64,000 nucleotides of DNA from Phytophthora colocasiae (taxonomy: Eukaryota > Oomycota > Peronosporomycetes > Peronosporales > Peronosporaceae): the NCBI GenBank assembly GCA_018806915.1, contig JAGKQI010000105.1, positions 3,782,001 to 3,846,000 on the forward strand. The letters run 5' to 3'. Made by a program: the position numbers and the translations under genes. Each line of letters begins with the position of its first letter. Position 1 is the stretch's first letter. Of the stretch, positions 10,055-21,200 are shown piece by piece. The notes below the pieces were generated by a model, which was not told the origin of the DNA, made no database searches, and saw nothing but the letters and a program-made list of their open reading frames with translations.

Positions 10055-11716
10055 ATGGAGCAGCTACTGCGTCGCGCTGGATCGGGGTGCGCACTGCCCC
10101 AGGGCCGCATCCTGGTGGCCACCTACCGATCCAAGCGTAGCCAGGCTAAGCGTGAAGCTTTCCGCGTAGCCAAGGGCCTCCCCGCCAGCGACAGCAAAAA
10201 GAAGCAGCACCGACAAAAGGAACAACGTAAACTGCAACGCAAGTTCGAGCGTCGCGAAGCTCCTCAAGTGGAAGAACCTGCGCGACCAACGCTCGACGAA
10301 ATCGAACGAGAATGGGCCAATATGCGTCAGCGCACCATGGCCGTCCCACCTGCTGTGATGCCGCTGCGATCGCGCAAGGAGATCGAGAACAAGAGGCGTA
10401 TGCGGCGTTTGGGTCTGTTGCCAGACGACGACGAAGAGGTGGAGGACGGCACTGGTCCTTTCGACCCGCGCAATAAAGGTTTTGTGGGCCGACGACCGAA
10501 GAACGACCACGGGGCTGGATCTAAACCACTGCATTTCCACCATGGGCGCAGCTCGAGAGAGGAGAAGGAAGCAGATGCAGCGAAATTCAGAAAAACAGGT
10601 CGTATCCCGGCGAGACGACCGGTAGCCATGAAGGATAAGCAGTTCACGAACATCCAGCTAGCGCCGGATAATGTGGTCGAGCGAGAGTTCTTGATCCCGG
10701 ACGAACCACCCAAGCCCAAGGCTCTGGATCTAGCAGTGATTGGACGTCCGAATGCAGGCAAGTCGTCCATTATGAACAGGCTGCTGAATGTGACGGTGTC
10801 CGCAGTTTCACCGAAGTACAATACGACACGTGACCGTGTGCTGGGCATTTTGACTGAGGGCGATGCACAGCTTTCGTTTTACGATACACCGGGACTTATT
10901 AAACCGAAGGAGACCCACGAGTACGTGCAGACGCTGGTGACGACTGCAGCAGAGACATTGCAGGGTGTGGATCTCTCGATGCTGGTTGTAGACTCAGTAA
11001 AGCGTCTTGACGACGCAGCGCTCCAAGCATTGGAGAAAGTGCTGACCACCTCGGCGCAGGTGTGCTCTCCTACGATGCTGGTAATGAACAAGTTCGACCT
11101 CGTCGGGCGACCTGAAAAGATCAACCTGGACATCAAGGTGAAGGAACTATCCCAGATGATTGAGGAGATCTACGCCAAGCACTACAACCGTAGCGAAGCC
11201 TCGTTGGATATTGATCCTCTGGCTTACATCGGTGAGAACAGTATCAAGGTTTCAGCCGCGAAAGGCTACGGCATGGATGACTTAAGGAAGACCCTGCTTT
11301 CACTTGCTGTCGATCGCCCGTGGAGCTATCACTCGTCCATGCATTCCGACCTCTCAGACCTCGAATTAGTGACGGAAATCATTCGCGAGAAGCTTTTCCG
11401 CCGCTTTAACAAGGAGCTGCCTTACACGTTCGAGCAGGAGAACGTTGGCTGGACCAAGTTTAAGGACAAGAGTCTTCGCATCGACCAGGATATCTTCGTA
11501 CGTTGCTGATGCCTTTTGGATAGAAGGCTTACTTGTATCTAACGACCCTCCATGTATGACTTTCTACTGTTACAGGTTCCTGCTGCCCGTGTGCGCAAGA
11601 TGGTGGTCGGACACAACGGTGACACTATTCGCTCTGTTGGCATGGCAGCTCGGGACGAGATCGAGCAGTTATTGAAGCGCCGTGTGCACTTGTACCTGAA
11701 CATTCGTGTTCGCTAG
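10055..11716 (+). CDS. ERAL1: Era-type GTPase with KH domain, probably organellar
   Basis: Two exons, 10055-11497 and 11576-11716, give 527 aa. The GTPase has G1 GRPNAGKS (from residue 230), TTRD, G3 DTPG (residue 277), G4 NKFD (residue 345) and SAAKG. The C-terminal KH domain (KMVVGHNGDTIRSVG) is completed by exon 2. Era proteins bind the 3' end of small-subunit rRNA during ribosome assembly. The basic N-terminus (MEQLLRRAG and the long Arg/Lys-rich stretch after it) fits mitochondrial import, as for ERAL1. The frame is open upstream to 9986, but only from an ATG in an A-rich leader; the ATG at 10055 is preferred because a presequence-like segment starts there. Bacterial Era is about 300 aa, so this has a long basic extension of about 225 residues. 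Confidence 0.92.
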
Positions 11717-11913
11717 ATAGACGTGGTCTTCATAGATTTCATGCAGGAAGTTTAGCTAGGAAAGAATACATGCATCAAGTTCCTTGCAACGTCAAACTGC
11801 AACATACTGACCCACCCACCCATCTAAAAAGACACGGCGATTAAATGGGTTAAATTCTGAAAAATCCCAACCCGATCGAAAAGGTGTGCCACTTCTAGAA
11901 TCTACAGGAAGCA

Positions 11914-13278
11914 ATGGATTTCAAGCACGAAGGCAACGCTCTGTTCGTGGACGAAGCGTACGAGGACGCGGTGCACAGCTACACTAGTGCACTGGAGAAG
12001 CAGCCGCAGGATGCTGACGCACTGTCAAAGCGAGCTGCGGCATATCTGAAGCTGCATAAACTAAAAGAAGCTGCTGCGGATGCGTCGCGAGCTACGGAAT
12101 TGGACGGGACGCTGCACATGGCTTACATGCGCCTCGGGTGGGTTTTGAGCCGTTTATATACCTTTTATCTGCGATGGGTTTAATAATTATATACATGATT
12201 GAAATGCTGCAGTGTGGCGCAATTTGAGTTAGAAAAATATGCAGCGGCTAAACAAGCATTCCAATCGGGCAAAACGGCGTCGCCCAAGGCGAACGAAGCA
12301 CTGATTAAGCGGTTCCAAACATGGATCCGCAAATGTGACGCGGAGTTAGATAGTGAGTACAGCTGACACGAAGGATTTCAATGAGTTGACCACTTTATCA
12401 ACGTGAGTTTTGCTTGATTGCTAGGCGACGATGAGGCAGAGCTGATCATTCCGGACGGACCTGCACCAGCACCAATCGCTGTGTCGAGTAACCAGAATGC
12501 TGCAGTTGTTGCACCTTTGCCGAAGAAATCTACCATTCGGTACGAGTATCATTCATTGTTGTGGATCTGAGAACTGTTGTTAACGTCTGTCCCCACTGCT
12601 GCAGCCATGATTGGTACCAATCCGACACCTATGTGACGGTGTCGATCCTGCAAAAGAAGCTTACTCAAGATGACGTTGAAGTCACTATTGATCCGAAAAA
12701 GCTGCTCGTGAAGGTGAAACTCAATGGGGAGTTTGTGGAGGCGTATAACGAGTCTCTATTTGACGATGTCGTCCCTGAAGCGAGCACGTACAAAGTGCTT
12801 GGCTCAAAAGTGGAGCTGAGGCTTAAGAAGAAAAGCAACGGCATGCACTGGGACAAGCTGGAGGAAGCTGTGTATCACTCAGGTGCGCAGATTGTAACTG
12901 GGCCTGCCGCTGTGTTTGAAGCGAAGCCAGAACAAGTGCCACGCCCGTACGCAAGCAGCCGAGATTGGAACCAGATCGAGAAGGCCATAGGCGACGAGTT
13001 GGAGGCGGAGAAGCCCGAGGGCGAGGAAGCAATGCAGAAACTCTTCCGCGATATTTATGCCAAGGCCGACGAGAACACGCGCAAGGCCATGAACAAGTCC
13101 TTCGTACGTTAGCAGCTCATATCGCGATTGCCACCCAATTGCAGCACTAACTTTTTTTATGATCCAGCAAACGTCAGGTGGCACTGTGCTGTCTACCAAC
13201 TGGAAAGAAGTCGCTGATAAAGACTATGAGAAGGAGCGTACGGCTCCGAATGGCATGGAGTGGAAGAAGTGGGGATAA
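11914..13278 (+). CDS. SGT1: SGT1 co-chaperone (TPR-CS-SGS)
   Basis: Five exons, 11914-12137, 12213-12352, 12425-12539, 12605-13103 and 13168-13278, give 1089 nt (362 aa, normal for the family). The N-terminal TPR region includes EGNALFVDEAYEDAVHSYTS. The CS domain starts at the diagnostic RHDWYQSDTYVTV and ends near LKKKSNGMHWDKLE. The SGS domain includes PYASSRDWNQIEK, MQKLFRDIYAKADENTRKAM and the closing NGMEWKKWG. SGT1 is an Hsp90 co-chaperone used for SCF and kinetochore assembly in fungi and for NLR receptors in plants. It lies directly upstream of the centromeric histone gene on the same strand; whether that pairing matters is unknown. Confidence 0.96.
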
Positions 13279-13450
13279 AGCCCCCATTGCAGTGGCAAAT
13301 CTCACGTCAGCAACTCTTCCTCTGATATGATTCGCTATTAAGCCACAATATTCGTATCATTCATCCAATCATCACGTTTATCAAATTCTAACGCAATAAT
13401 CACGATACGCAGTTAGTGTTCTGAATATTCGAGTCGGAAGGACATCAGCG

Positions 13451-14150
13451 ATGTCGTCGCCACCGCCGTTGCCCGCGAGCGACGCCTCCAGCAGCAGCGT
13501 TACGGACAGCGGCACGGACGAGTCCACTCCACCGAACTCTCCTCCTCCATTTGCTGCAACCAGTCGCAGCGCCGCGGGTAGACCTCCCGCTGCAGCGTCG
13601 TCCGCTTCCTCTGTGTCAACTCCGTCGCCACCGCCAAATGTACCAGCACGTCGGCCTTCTGTGGCTCCCGTAGGACGTCAAGCCGCTATTCACGCAACAC
13701 CGACAGCCCCTAGACGTAAACGAAAAGCCACACCACCGCGTCGACGTCCCAGTAGCCCCACAACGACGCAGACTGTTAAGCGAAGGAGGAAGCCCGGCGA
13801 GGTGGCACTAAGGGAGATCCGATTGTTGCAACGTTCTACTAAGCTGCTACTACGGAAACTACCGTTTGCCCGTGTAGTGCGGGAGATTCAGACGGAGTTT
13901 ACGGGCGTGGGTTATCGCTGGCAGGCAGAGGCTTTGCTTGCGTTGCAAGAGGCAGCCGAGACGTACCTGGTCCGCACCTTCGAAGACGCGTACGTTGATT
14001 GTAGAAAAAAATATTTTTGAGGAATGAGGACTAATTGTTGCTATGTTGTGTAGGAACCTGTGTGCTATCCATGGAAAGCGTGTGACTCTGCAAGTGAAGG
14101 ACATTCAACTGGCTTTGAGGATCCGTGGCATTCGACCGACGGCATCGTAA
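13451..14150 (+). CDS. CENPA: Centromeric histone H3 variant (CENP-A/CenH3)
   Basis: Two exons, 13451-13989 and 14054-14150, give 211 aa. A Ser/Pro/Arg-rich tail of about 115 residues precedes a histone-fold domain with [59 protein letters not shown] and [11 protein letters not shown]. Three CenH3 hallmarks are visible: a long tail unlike canonical H3, a loop 1 (FTGVGYRWQ) one residue longer than in H3, and substitutions such as Trp where H3 has Phe. The tail lacks the H3 ARTKQ start. The intron falls inside the FEDANLCAIH helix. This protein should define centromeric nucleosomes and recruit kinetochore proteins. Confidence 0.93.
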
Positions 14151-14436
14151 GAACAAGAATGTCAAGAGGTTATTCAGACGAGATCGAAGAACTATTTTTT
14201 GCATAATTGGGCGTGTACATACATCTGCAAGCTGTGGGAGTTATGTTTCTTGGCCTTTCGTGGGAAATTTGTGATTGTTTTACTTTGTACCATGCACCAA
14301 GGTTTTGCTGCAACTCGCTGTATGAGCGGTAACGAAGTAGGCGTACATCAATAGCAGAGCTGCCAAAAGTGAAGTCAATGTTGACTATATAGCTGTGCTG
14401 CTCAAGACAAAAGATCAATCAAGGCTTCGACTCGTT

Positions 14437-16133
14437 TTACGACAGGCTTGGGAGCACCACAGGCGTGATATTTGACGGTGAACCTGGCCACGCTTCCGTT
14501 CCTTTAAAACGATCCTGGAGCCGTTGAAGGGAGGCACGAGGCTTCAAAGGCCTGGAGAAGGTTGACCGCCCAAGACAGCGCTTGGCAATACGTTGTCCTA
14601 TTCCAGCCAAAGTTCCCAAGCACTGAATCAAGACAATGACAAGTTAGCTACGCATCAATTACAGTTGCAAAGTTACACTTACCAGAGAATGACCATGGCG
14701 TTGTGGGCAGTAGTGTTCGCAGCCTGGCAGTCCAGAGGTGCATCTACACAGAAATGATCCCATAGTTAGCACTTCTTCCTGATTGAGGCAATCTGAGACG
14801 TTGAAAACGTACTTTCGGGCGTCGAAGAGTTCTTTGGCGGTTTGTTTCCACTCAGCAACAATTGCTTTCGTCTCTTTCCCGCTCGATATGGGGCCAAGTT
14901 TGATTGCCACCTCGTAGTCGCTCTCGGGATCTAAAAACTGGTAGTCTTGAAACAGTTCCTACAAGATCGAACAGCAAAAAAGCCGTAAGACCAACCAACG
15001 GTGCAGTTTTATCAAATGCGACAAAATCAGCTAACCTGCTCGCTGCTCATTTGATCTTCGTACTTGTTGCCTGGCTCGCGCTCCCATATTCTTTTCACGG
15101 CAACATAGGGAGGCTGGTGTGACGAGCAAGCCCCAGTCAGGTAAGCTTTCACAGTGGCAGGCTCTTTTCCATCGTATTTTCGATCTGAGGACACAGTTAG
15201 TAAAGATACGCCAACGAATTTCAGTGAGGCGTCAACTCACCCAGCTGGATCTCACGGTTCTGAGGATTGTAGCTGGTCGCGAAATATTCCGCCGATCCGA
15301 TCGATAGACTGTCTTCCAGCGGGAAATATTTGGATACGTCTTCAGACACCACTGCGATATTGCTTTCCGGGCTTAACGAGATCGTTCCGGGAAAAGCGTG
15401 CGTCGAGGCCTTGAAGAGCACTGCATAATACCAGATTTCGCGATTTTTGGCAATAAATGTGGTCTGGTCCCCGTAGTATTGGGCGGAGCGGCGATCAACT
15501 GAAAGTGACGAGGAAGACGAAGATATTGACCACTTGCGCGAAGGAGACTTTGCCGCACCATAATCGTTAAGGTGTTCCATGATCACACCTTCGCCAAAAG
15601 ACGTAGTAGCTGCAGTTGCAGACTTGTCATCCACCTGCGGGTCCATTCGGACCAGTTCTGCCATATCAATCTTGAGGCCTTGAATTAGCTTCGACAACAC
15701 ACCAACCCAGGTCGGTCCAACCAGAGGGATCGCAGCAAGCGGAGGGGAAATGAGTGACATGCCATATCCGTCAGCCTCTAGCTTGAGGTCGTTAACAAAA
15801 TCTGCATCCCAGTAAATACTGTTGGCAAACACCGTTTCCAATCGAACCAGTTGGAAAGCAGAAACGACGTCAAAAAGCATAGGAACGCGATCTTGAAGGA
15901 CTTGATCAAAAGCCACGCTACTATCTTGGTTTTCTGTCAGTCACAGGAAAACATGTGCATTAGCACCGCAGTATGATGAACCTTGAACTTTTATTACATT
16001 TACCTTCCAGCAACTCATTTACGAGTGCTGTAGTTTGTCGCGTAAAAGCATTTGAGTGCTGGTCCAGTATGAAGCGAGACAAGCTCTTAAGAAAGAGAGC
16101 CGACGTGAGTGCTTTCTGTTGTTTAGCAGCCAT
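14437..16133 (-). CDS. Unrecognised 454-aa protein
   Basis: Six exons, 16004-16133, 15241-15933, 15036-15184, 14813-14958, 14683-14743 and 14437-14622, join in frame to 1365 nt with GT-AG ends. The N-terminus is helical (MAAKQQKALTSALFLKSLSR). The middle has a Ser-rich linker (SPSRKWSISSSSSSLS), then a stretch around PPYVAVKRIWEREPG and QDYQFLDPESDYEV that recalls a BAH-like or chromatin-reader fold, though not firmly. After that comes CTSGLPGCEHYCPQ, four cysteines plus His, possibly zinc-binding. The tail is basic. I assign no function. Its 3' end converges on CenH3 (286 bp apart, nothing notable between), and its start lies 135 bp from the stop of the ankyrin gene. Confidence 0.8.
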
Positions 16134-16268
16134 ATAAAGTCGTTAGCTACCCCGTAGTACTCCTGGTTGCTGCAACTTTAACCACAAACAACGCACAGAT
16201 AATGGGACAAACTTTGAGCTGGAGCAGATATCTGGTCATACACGGTGAGATAATGTCTGCAATACACA

Positions 16269-17199
16269 TCAGAAACATAACGTACTTCGTATTGCTGCGC
16301 TTTCTGCATCCACTAGTGTTTGCACGACCTCTTCCGGTGGCCGCGACAGTGTTCGGACTAATGAAAGTGCTGTCAGACCGGACCGATCCTGAGCAACAGG
16401 GTTAGCTCCTCGTTCAAGTAACGCTTGAACCACCTAAAGCACACGATATATCACCAGTCAGCACACACTATTGGCCTCATCCTACTCTACAACAGCTTGC
16501 TACCTGCTGAAACCCTCCCATCGCAGCAACATGCAGTGGAGTCTGTCCAAACTGTCATCACATTAACGAGAGTCATCAGCACCGCCATCTATAGTAAATT
16601 AAGAACTTGTGCATTTAGCTTACCACATCCCGGACGTTTGGGTCAAAGCCCACCCTGTCAATGAGCAAGTGCACGAGCTTAACCTTGACCTTCTCTCTTG
16701 CTGTAGACACTGCCACCGCCACATGAAGCAGTGAAGCACCCGCTTCATTGCGGATGGTGCGTAGGTCTAGCTTCCAGTGTCTGAGTCCGTCCCGGGTGGG
16801 GACAGACCCCGTATCCAAATAGGTTTTGAGTTCCGCTGTCTTACCGGAGCTGACCTGGCCGAACAGAGCGTGCAAAACGCCATTGGCGGATCCTTTCGCC
16901 GTTGCGTACGTCGCTGCCTGTCTGAAAGCCACGTCGTCTTCCTCACGGCGAGTCACAGCGGCTAGCAGCTGCGCTCGAAGATGCTCGACCTGAAGTTGCA
17001 GTACTTTAGGGTCTGAAGACGTCGGAATTTGGGGCTCCTGGGGGACGCTGGAGACTGCAGGGGACAAGATCTGGCGGCATGAGATCTCGAGATGCTGCAG
17101 ACGGTGTTGCGCTTCGTCCATCATGTCTAACAGAGAGCGATCGTCGCTCTGCCGCTCGTAAGCGGAGCTCATACATGTAGCAGATGCATCGTCCGCCAT
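16269..17199 (-). CDS. Ankyrin-repeat protein (262 aa)
   Basis: Three exons, 16624-17199, 16504-16551 and 16269-16433, total 789 nt. The N-terminal half is predicted coiled coil (LLDMMDEAQHRLQHLEISC; LQVEHLRAQLLAAVTRREED). The C-terminal half carries ankyrin repeats: GASLLHVAVAVSTAREK, FGQTPLHVAAMGGFQQ (the 16-codon exon 2 exactly) and VVQALLERGANPVAQDRSG. Such proteins are binding scaffolds; the partner is not evident. It is transcribed away from HK2, with about 1 kb of shared upstream DNA. Confidence 0.85.
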
Positions 17200-17406
17200 G
17201 ACAGATATGAAATGGATACGTGGATGTGGATTGGTTGAGTTTTATAAGAGACTCCATATAACTGACACCATTGCAAACATGGCATGTGTGAGCACTGCAG
17301 TAGTAATACGATGGACATCATCGCTGCTTGTATTTCACTCAGTTAAGCTTAGTGTTAGTTTAGCCATGTTAGGCACTTTCATTTTGCAGCTGCATGACAT
17401 GTCACT

Positions 17407-17435
17407 TGCTGGCAGCACAGACTGTGCTGCCAGCA
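17407..17435. repeat. Perfect 29-bp palindrome (14-bp arms, 1-base centre)
   Basis: The arm 17407-17420 is the exact reverse complement of 17422-17435 around a single A at 17421. It has the same one-base-centre design as the elements at 6094 and 37241. Confidence 0.92.
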
Positions 17436-17637
17436 CAGAGCAGCAAGTTACCTGTGCCTTTAGTGTCGACTGCAGCCGCAGTCGTACGACTTGGAGAGCA
17501 AGACAAGACTTGGGCACTTAGTACTACTAGTACAAACTAAGTTAGTAGTGCCGCCACTGTCCTGGGTCGTCTGCCTCGGGGTCCAAGCGTTTGCGACAAG
17601 CAAGGACGCCCATGAATGCCATGCCGCACATCTGCGC

Positions 17638-17685
17638 TAGTCTACACTTGTACATGTACTACATGGTAGTCTACACTTTGTAGAC
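17638..17685. repeat. 12-bp direct repeat with overlapping small hairpin
   Basis: TAGTCTACACTT occurs at 17638-17649 and again at 17667-17678. The second copy is followed by the inverse, giving GTCTACA-CTT-TGTAGAC (7-bp arms, 3-base loop) at 17669-17685. The spacing (29 bp) and symmetry would suit a dimeric DNA-binding protein, but this is only a possibility. Confidence 0.6.
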
Positions 17686-17830
17686 TCTGCTGCGGTCGGC
17701 GCGAACGCGTGAGGCTCACGGTGAGCCGCTTGTCGCGAGGATAGTTCTGATGTCTTGTCCATATCTTGTGGCTCATCAGGAATCACATCAACGCGAAAAT
17801 CCACACCCCAGCTGCGTTCACCCAAAGCAA

Positions 17831-17876
17831 CTTGCTGCCAGCAAGAGAACACTTGGTACACTTCCATTGGAAGTGT
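17831..17876. repeat. Two adjacent short odd palindromes
   Basis: CTTGCTG-C-CAGCAAG (17831-17845, 7-bp arms) and ACACTTCCA-T-TGGAAGTGT (17858-17876, 9-bp arms) lie 12 bp apart, about 350-400 bp upstream of the HK2 start. Each is exact with a single-base centre. Confidence 0.7.
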
Positions 17877-18229
17877 CATGATGGCACAGCCTTCTTGCCA
17901 TCGGTCACTGATTCAGTTGCGAGGAAGCTGCAGCAATTTTTTGCCAGAATGAACCTGTACCTGTGCCTCCAACAATCCTTGCTGTCGGTGCAATGACTCA
18001 CTTTCGCGGTCCATAAACAGATGGCTTCTTTTTATGTCAACCACTTCAAGTTTATGTACGGTCCACGACAGATGGCGAAATACAGTTGGCCTGTCCCACT
18101 TCAACGCAGCGGCTATGTAGCCGTTCGCGCAACATACGCATTCACTCTGTCTTCGCGCAACTTGGCATCGTTGATGATCTTCCATTGCCGCCACTACGGA
18201 ATTAGTGAGAAGGGCGACTACCTGAAGGC

Positions 18230-21200
18230 ATGGGGAAGCACAGGAAGCCGAGGCCTCCCCCAGCGCCACCGCTAGACAACAACGCAAGTGAGCCATCGGT
18301 GCAGAAGAAGCCGCCGCCGCACATCTTCGGCTCGCAAGTAGAGGCGCTAGCTCAGCTGCTCCTGGACGCCAATGCGCCGGCAGTAGGCGTGGACATCGGC
18401 GGCCAAGTGATCGTCTGGAACAAACGCTTGGCGGACATTACGGGCTTCCACGCCGAACGTGTGCTGGGGCGACCATTGTCCGACTTTGTGTACGGTGCTC
18501 AGCGCAAGAAGGAGGTGGCAGCCGTCGTAGATGCCTGCATTCAGGACAAGCGACCAGTGCTGGAGCTACGAGTGCCGCTACTCACGACCACGGGCCGCAA
18601 CGCCGAAGTGCTGACCAATATGACACCATTATTAGCCGAAGACGGCACGTGCGTGGGAGTGTACGGTGTGGGACAGGATGTGACGGAGTGGGCCATTCAA
18701 GAGAAGCAGTACGCTACTGTCATGATGCAGGCCAACGCGCCCATTATTGAGCTGGATAAAGAAGGCAACATCACCGTGTGGAACTCCAAGACGGCCTCTA
18801 TGACAGGATATACCAGTGTTGATATGGTGGGCGAGCCGTTGCTGCCTGTAGTGGACCAAAACTTCAGGAAAATAGTATCGGAAAAGATCGACCAGGCTCT
18901 TTCGGGTATTGCTGGAGCAGATTTCGAACTTCCACTAGTGACGGCAAGAGGATCAAGAGTCGAGATTGTGCTGTGTTTAACACCGAGATTTGACACGCTA
19001 GGATCCGTGATGGGGGTCGTCGCGATCGGACAGGATGTGACGGAGAGAAACACCAAGGAAATGGAATACAGGAAACTCATCGAGACGGCAAACGCCCCCA
19101 TTTTTGGCGTTGATACCGAAGGAAGAGTGGTGATTTTTAACGCCAAAGCGGCTCAGCTCAGTGAATATTCACCCGATGAGGTCATGGGCGTGGACCTCGT
19201 GGATACGCTGATATCGGAAGAGTTCAGGCCAGCAGTTGCAGCAGTATTTGAAAGCGCATTCGAGGGAACTGAGACGGCAAACTTTGAATTCCCATTGGTC
19301 ACTAAGACGGGTCGAAAAGTGGAGATCCTGCTGAACGCTACACCCCGGTATGATCACACAGGACAACTCGTGGGTGTTGTCGGGATTGGTCAGGATATAA
19401 CGGACCGTATTATCCAGGAGAAAGAGTACAGCCGGCTGATCGACACTGCCAACGCTCCCATTTTTGGCGTGGACTGCAACGGCGAAGTGATAATTTGGAA
19501 CAAGAAGGCAGCAGCTATTACTGATTACACAAATGAGGACACCATTGGACAAGAGTTGTTCAAGTTCATCTCGGAGGACTATCGAGATGCTGTTGCCAAG
19601 GTTTTGGCGAAAGCTCTAGAGGGAACTGGCACAGCAAACTTTGACTTTCCATTGATCACGAAGAGTGGGCGGCGGTTGGATATTCTGCTAAATGCAACAC
19701 CGAAATATGACCACTTCGGCAACATTTGCGGGGCAGTGGGTATCGGCCAGGACATCACAGATAGACGTGCTCAAGAGCAGGAGTACACACGGCTTATCGA
19801 TACTGCCAATGCTCCGATTTTCGGTGTGGATGAGAATGGATGCGTGAACATTTGGAACCGGAAAGCTGCCAATACTACCCAGTACTCGAATGAAGAAGTG
19901 CTTGGTGTGAATCTGGTCAAAAACTTTATTCCAGAGGATTTCCAGGAAGCAGTATGGACGGTCTTTTCTGAGGCGTTGAAAGGGCAAGAAACAGCAAACT
20001 TTGAATTTCCGTTGATCACAAAGGATGGCCGTCGAGTAGAGATTTTGCTAAACGCTACTCCACGCTACAACGAGAAGGGTGTTGTAATTGGTGTTGTTGG
20101 GATCGGGCAGGATATTACCGTGCGTATGGCCCAGGAAAAGGAAACTAACCGACTTATCACCTCAGCAAATGCTCCGATTTTCGGCGTGGATCAGGATGGC
20201 CGCGTGAATATTTGGAATCTGAAGGTGGCGGAAATCACGCAGTTCTCTTCCGAAGAGATAATGGGAAAGGATCTGGTTAATCGTTTTGTTGCAGAAGATC
20301 ATCGTGAGTCAGTTGGGCTGTTGTTACGGAAAGCTCTCCAAGGAGAGCAGACTGGCAATTTCGACTTCCCTCTCATCACTAAGACCGGGCGAAGGGTGGA
20401 AATCTTGCTGAATGCTACCCCTAGATACGATGAGCTGGGACAGGTTTTCGGTGTGATGGGAATTGGTCAGGACATTACAGAGCGCATTGCCCAGGAGCAA
20501 GAGTATATCCGCTTGATCGATACTGCTAACGCCCCTATCTTTGGCGTTGACAGCGAAGGCCGTGTAAATATCTGGAACAAAAAGGCTGCTGAGATCATGC
20601 AATACACGACGGATGCAGTGATGGGTGAGAAACTGGTGGAGAAGTACATCACGAAGGACTATCAGGAGGCTGTTCGATATGTGTTAGCAAAGGCGTTGAA
20701 AGGTTTTGAAACCGCAAACTTCGAATTTCCACTCATCACTAAGGCGGGTCGACGTGTTGAGATTCTATTGAATGCTACGCCTCGTTACAATGAGCACGGA
20801 GCAGTGATTGGTATGGTTGGCATTGGCCAAGACATCACGGATCGTATTGCTCAAGAGCAAGAGTACATGCGGCTGATTGACACAGCTAACGCCCCGATCT
20901 TTGGTGTGGACATTAATGGACGTGTAAATATTTGGAACCGTAAGGCGGCTGAGACGACTCAGTACACCAACGCGGAAGTCTTGGGCAAGGATCTCGTTGC
21001 GGAATTTATTTCGGAGGAGTACAAAGTACCGGTCAGAAGCGTGTTGGAGAAGGCTTTCAAGGATGTCGAGACCGCAAATTTCGAGTTTCCGTTGATTACG
21101 AAGGCTGGCCGACGCGTGGAGATCCTATTGAATGCTACACCTCGATACAATGAGCTGGGCCAGGTAATGGGAATGGTGGGTATCGGCCAGGATATTACTG

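Larger units (their letters stand above)
17200..18229. promoter_or_regulatory. Divergent intergenic region between the ankyrin gene and HK2, rich in inverted repeats
   Basis: This 1-kb stretch must contain the promoters of both genes. Open frames are short and overlapping with no domain. It is notable for short perfect inverted repeats with tiny loops (17407-17435, 17669-17685, 17831-17845, 17858-17876) and a 12-bp direct repeat (17638-17649 and 17667-17678). A TATAA-like tract appears near 17242-17248 on the ankyrin side. Confidence 0.6.

Noticed and set aside
10064..10848. Antisense open frames in the Era gene (10064-10543, 10327-10848)
   Set aside because: They lie opposite a confidently identified exon and show no domain.
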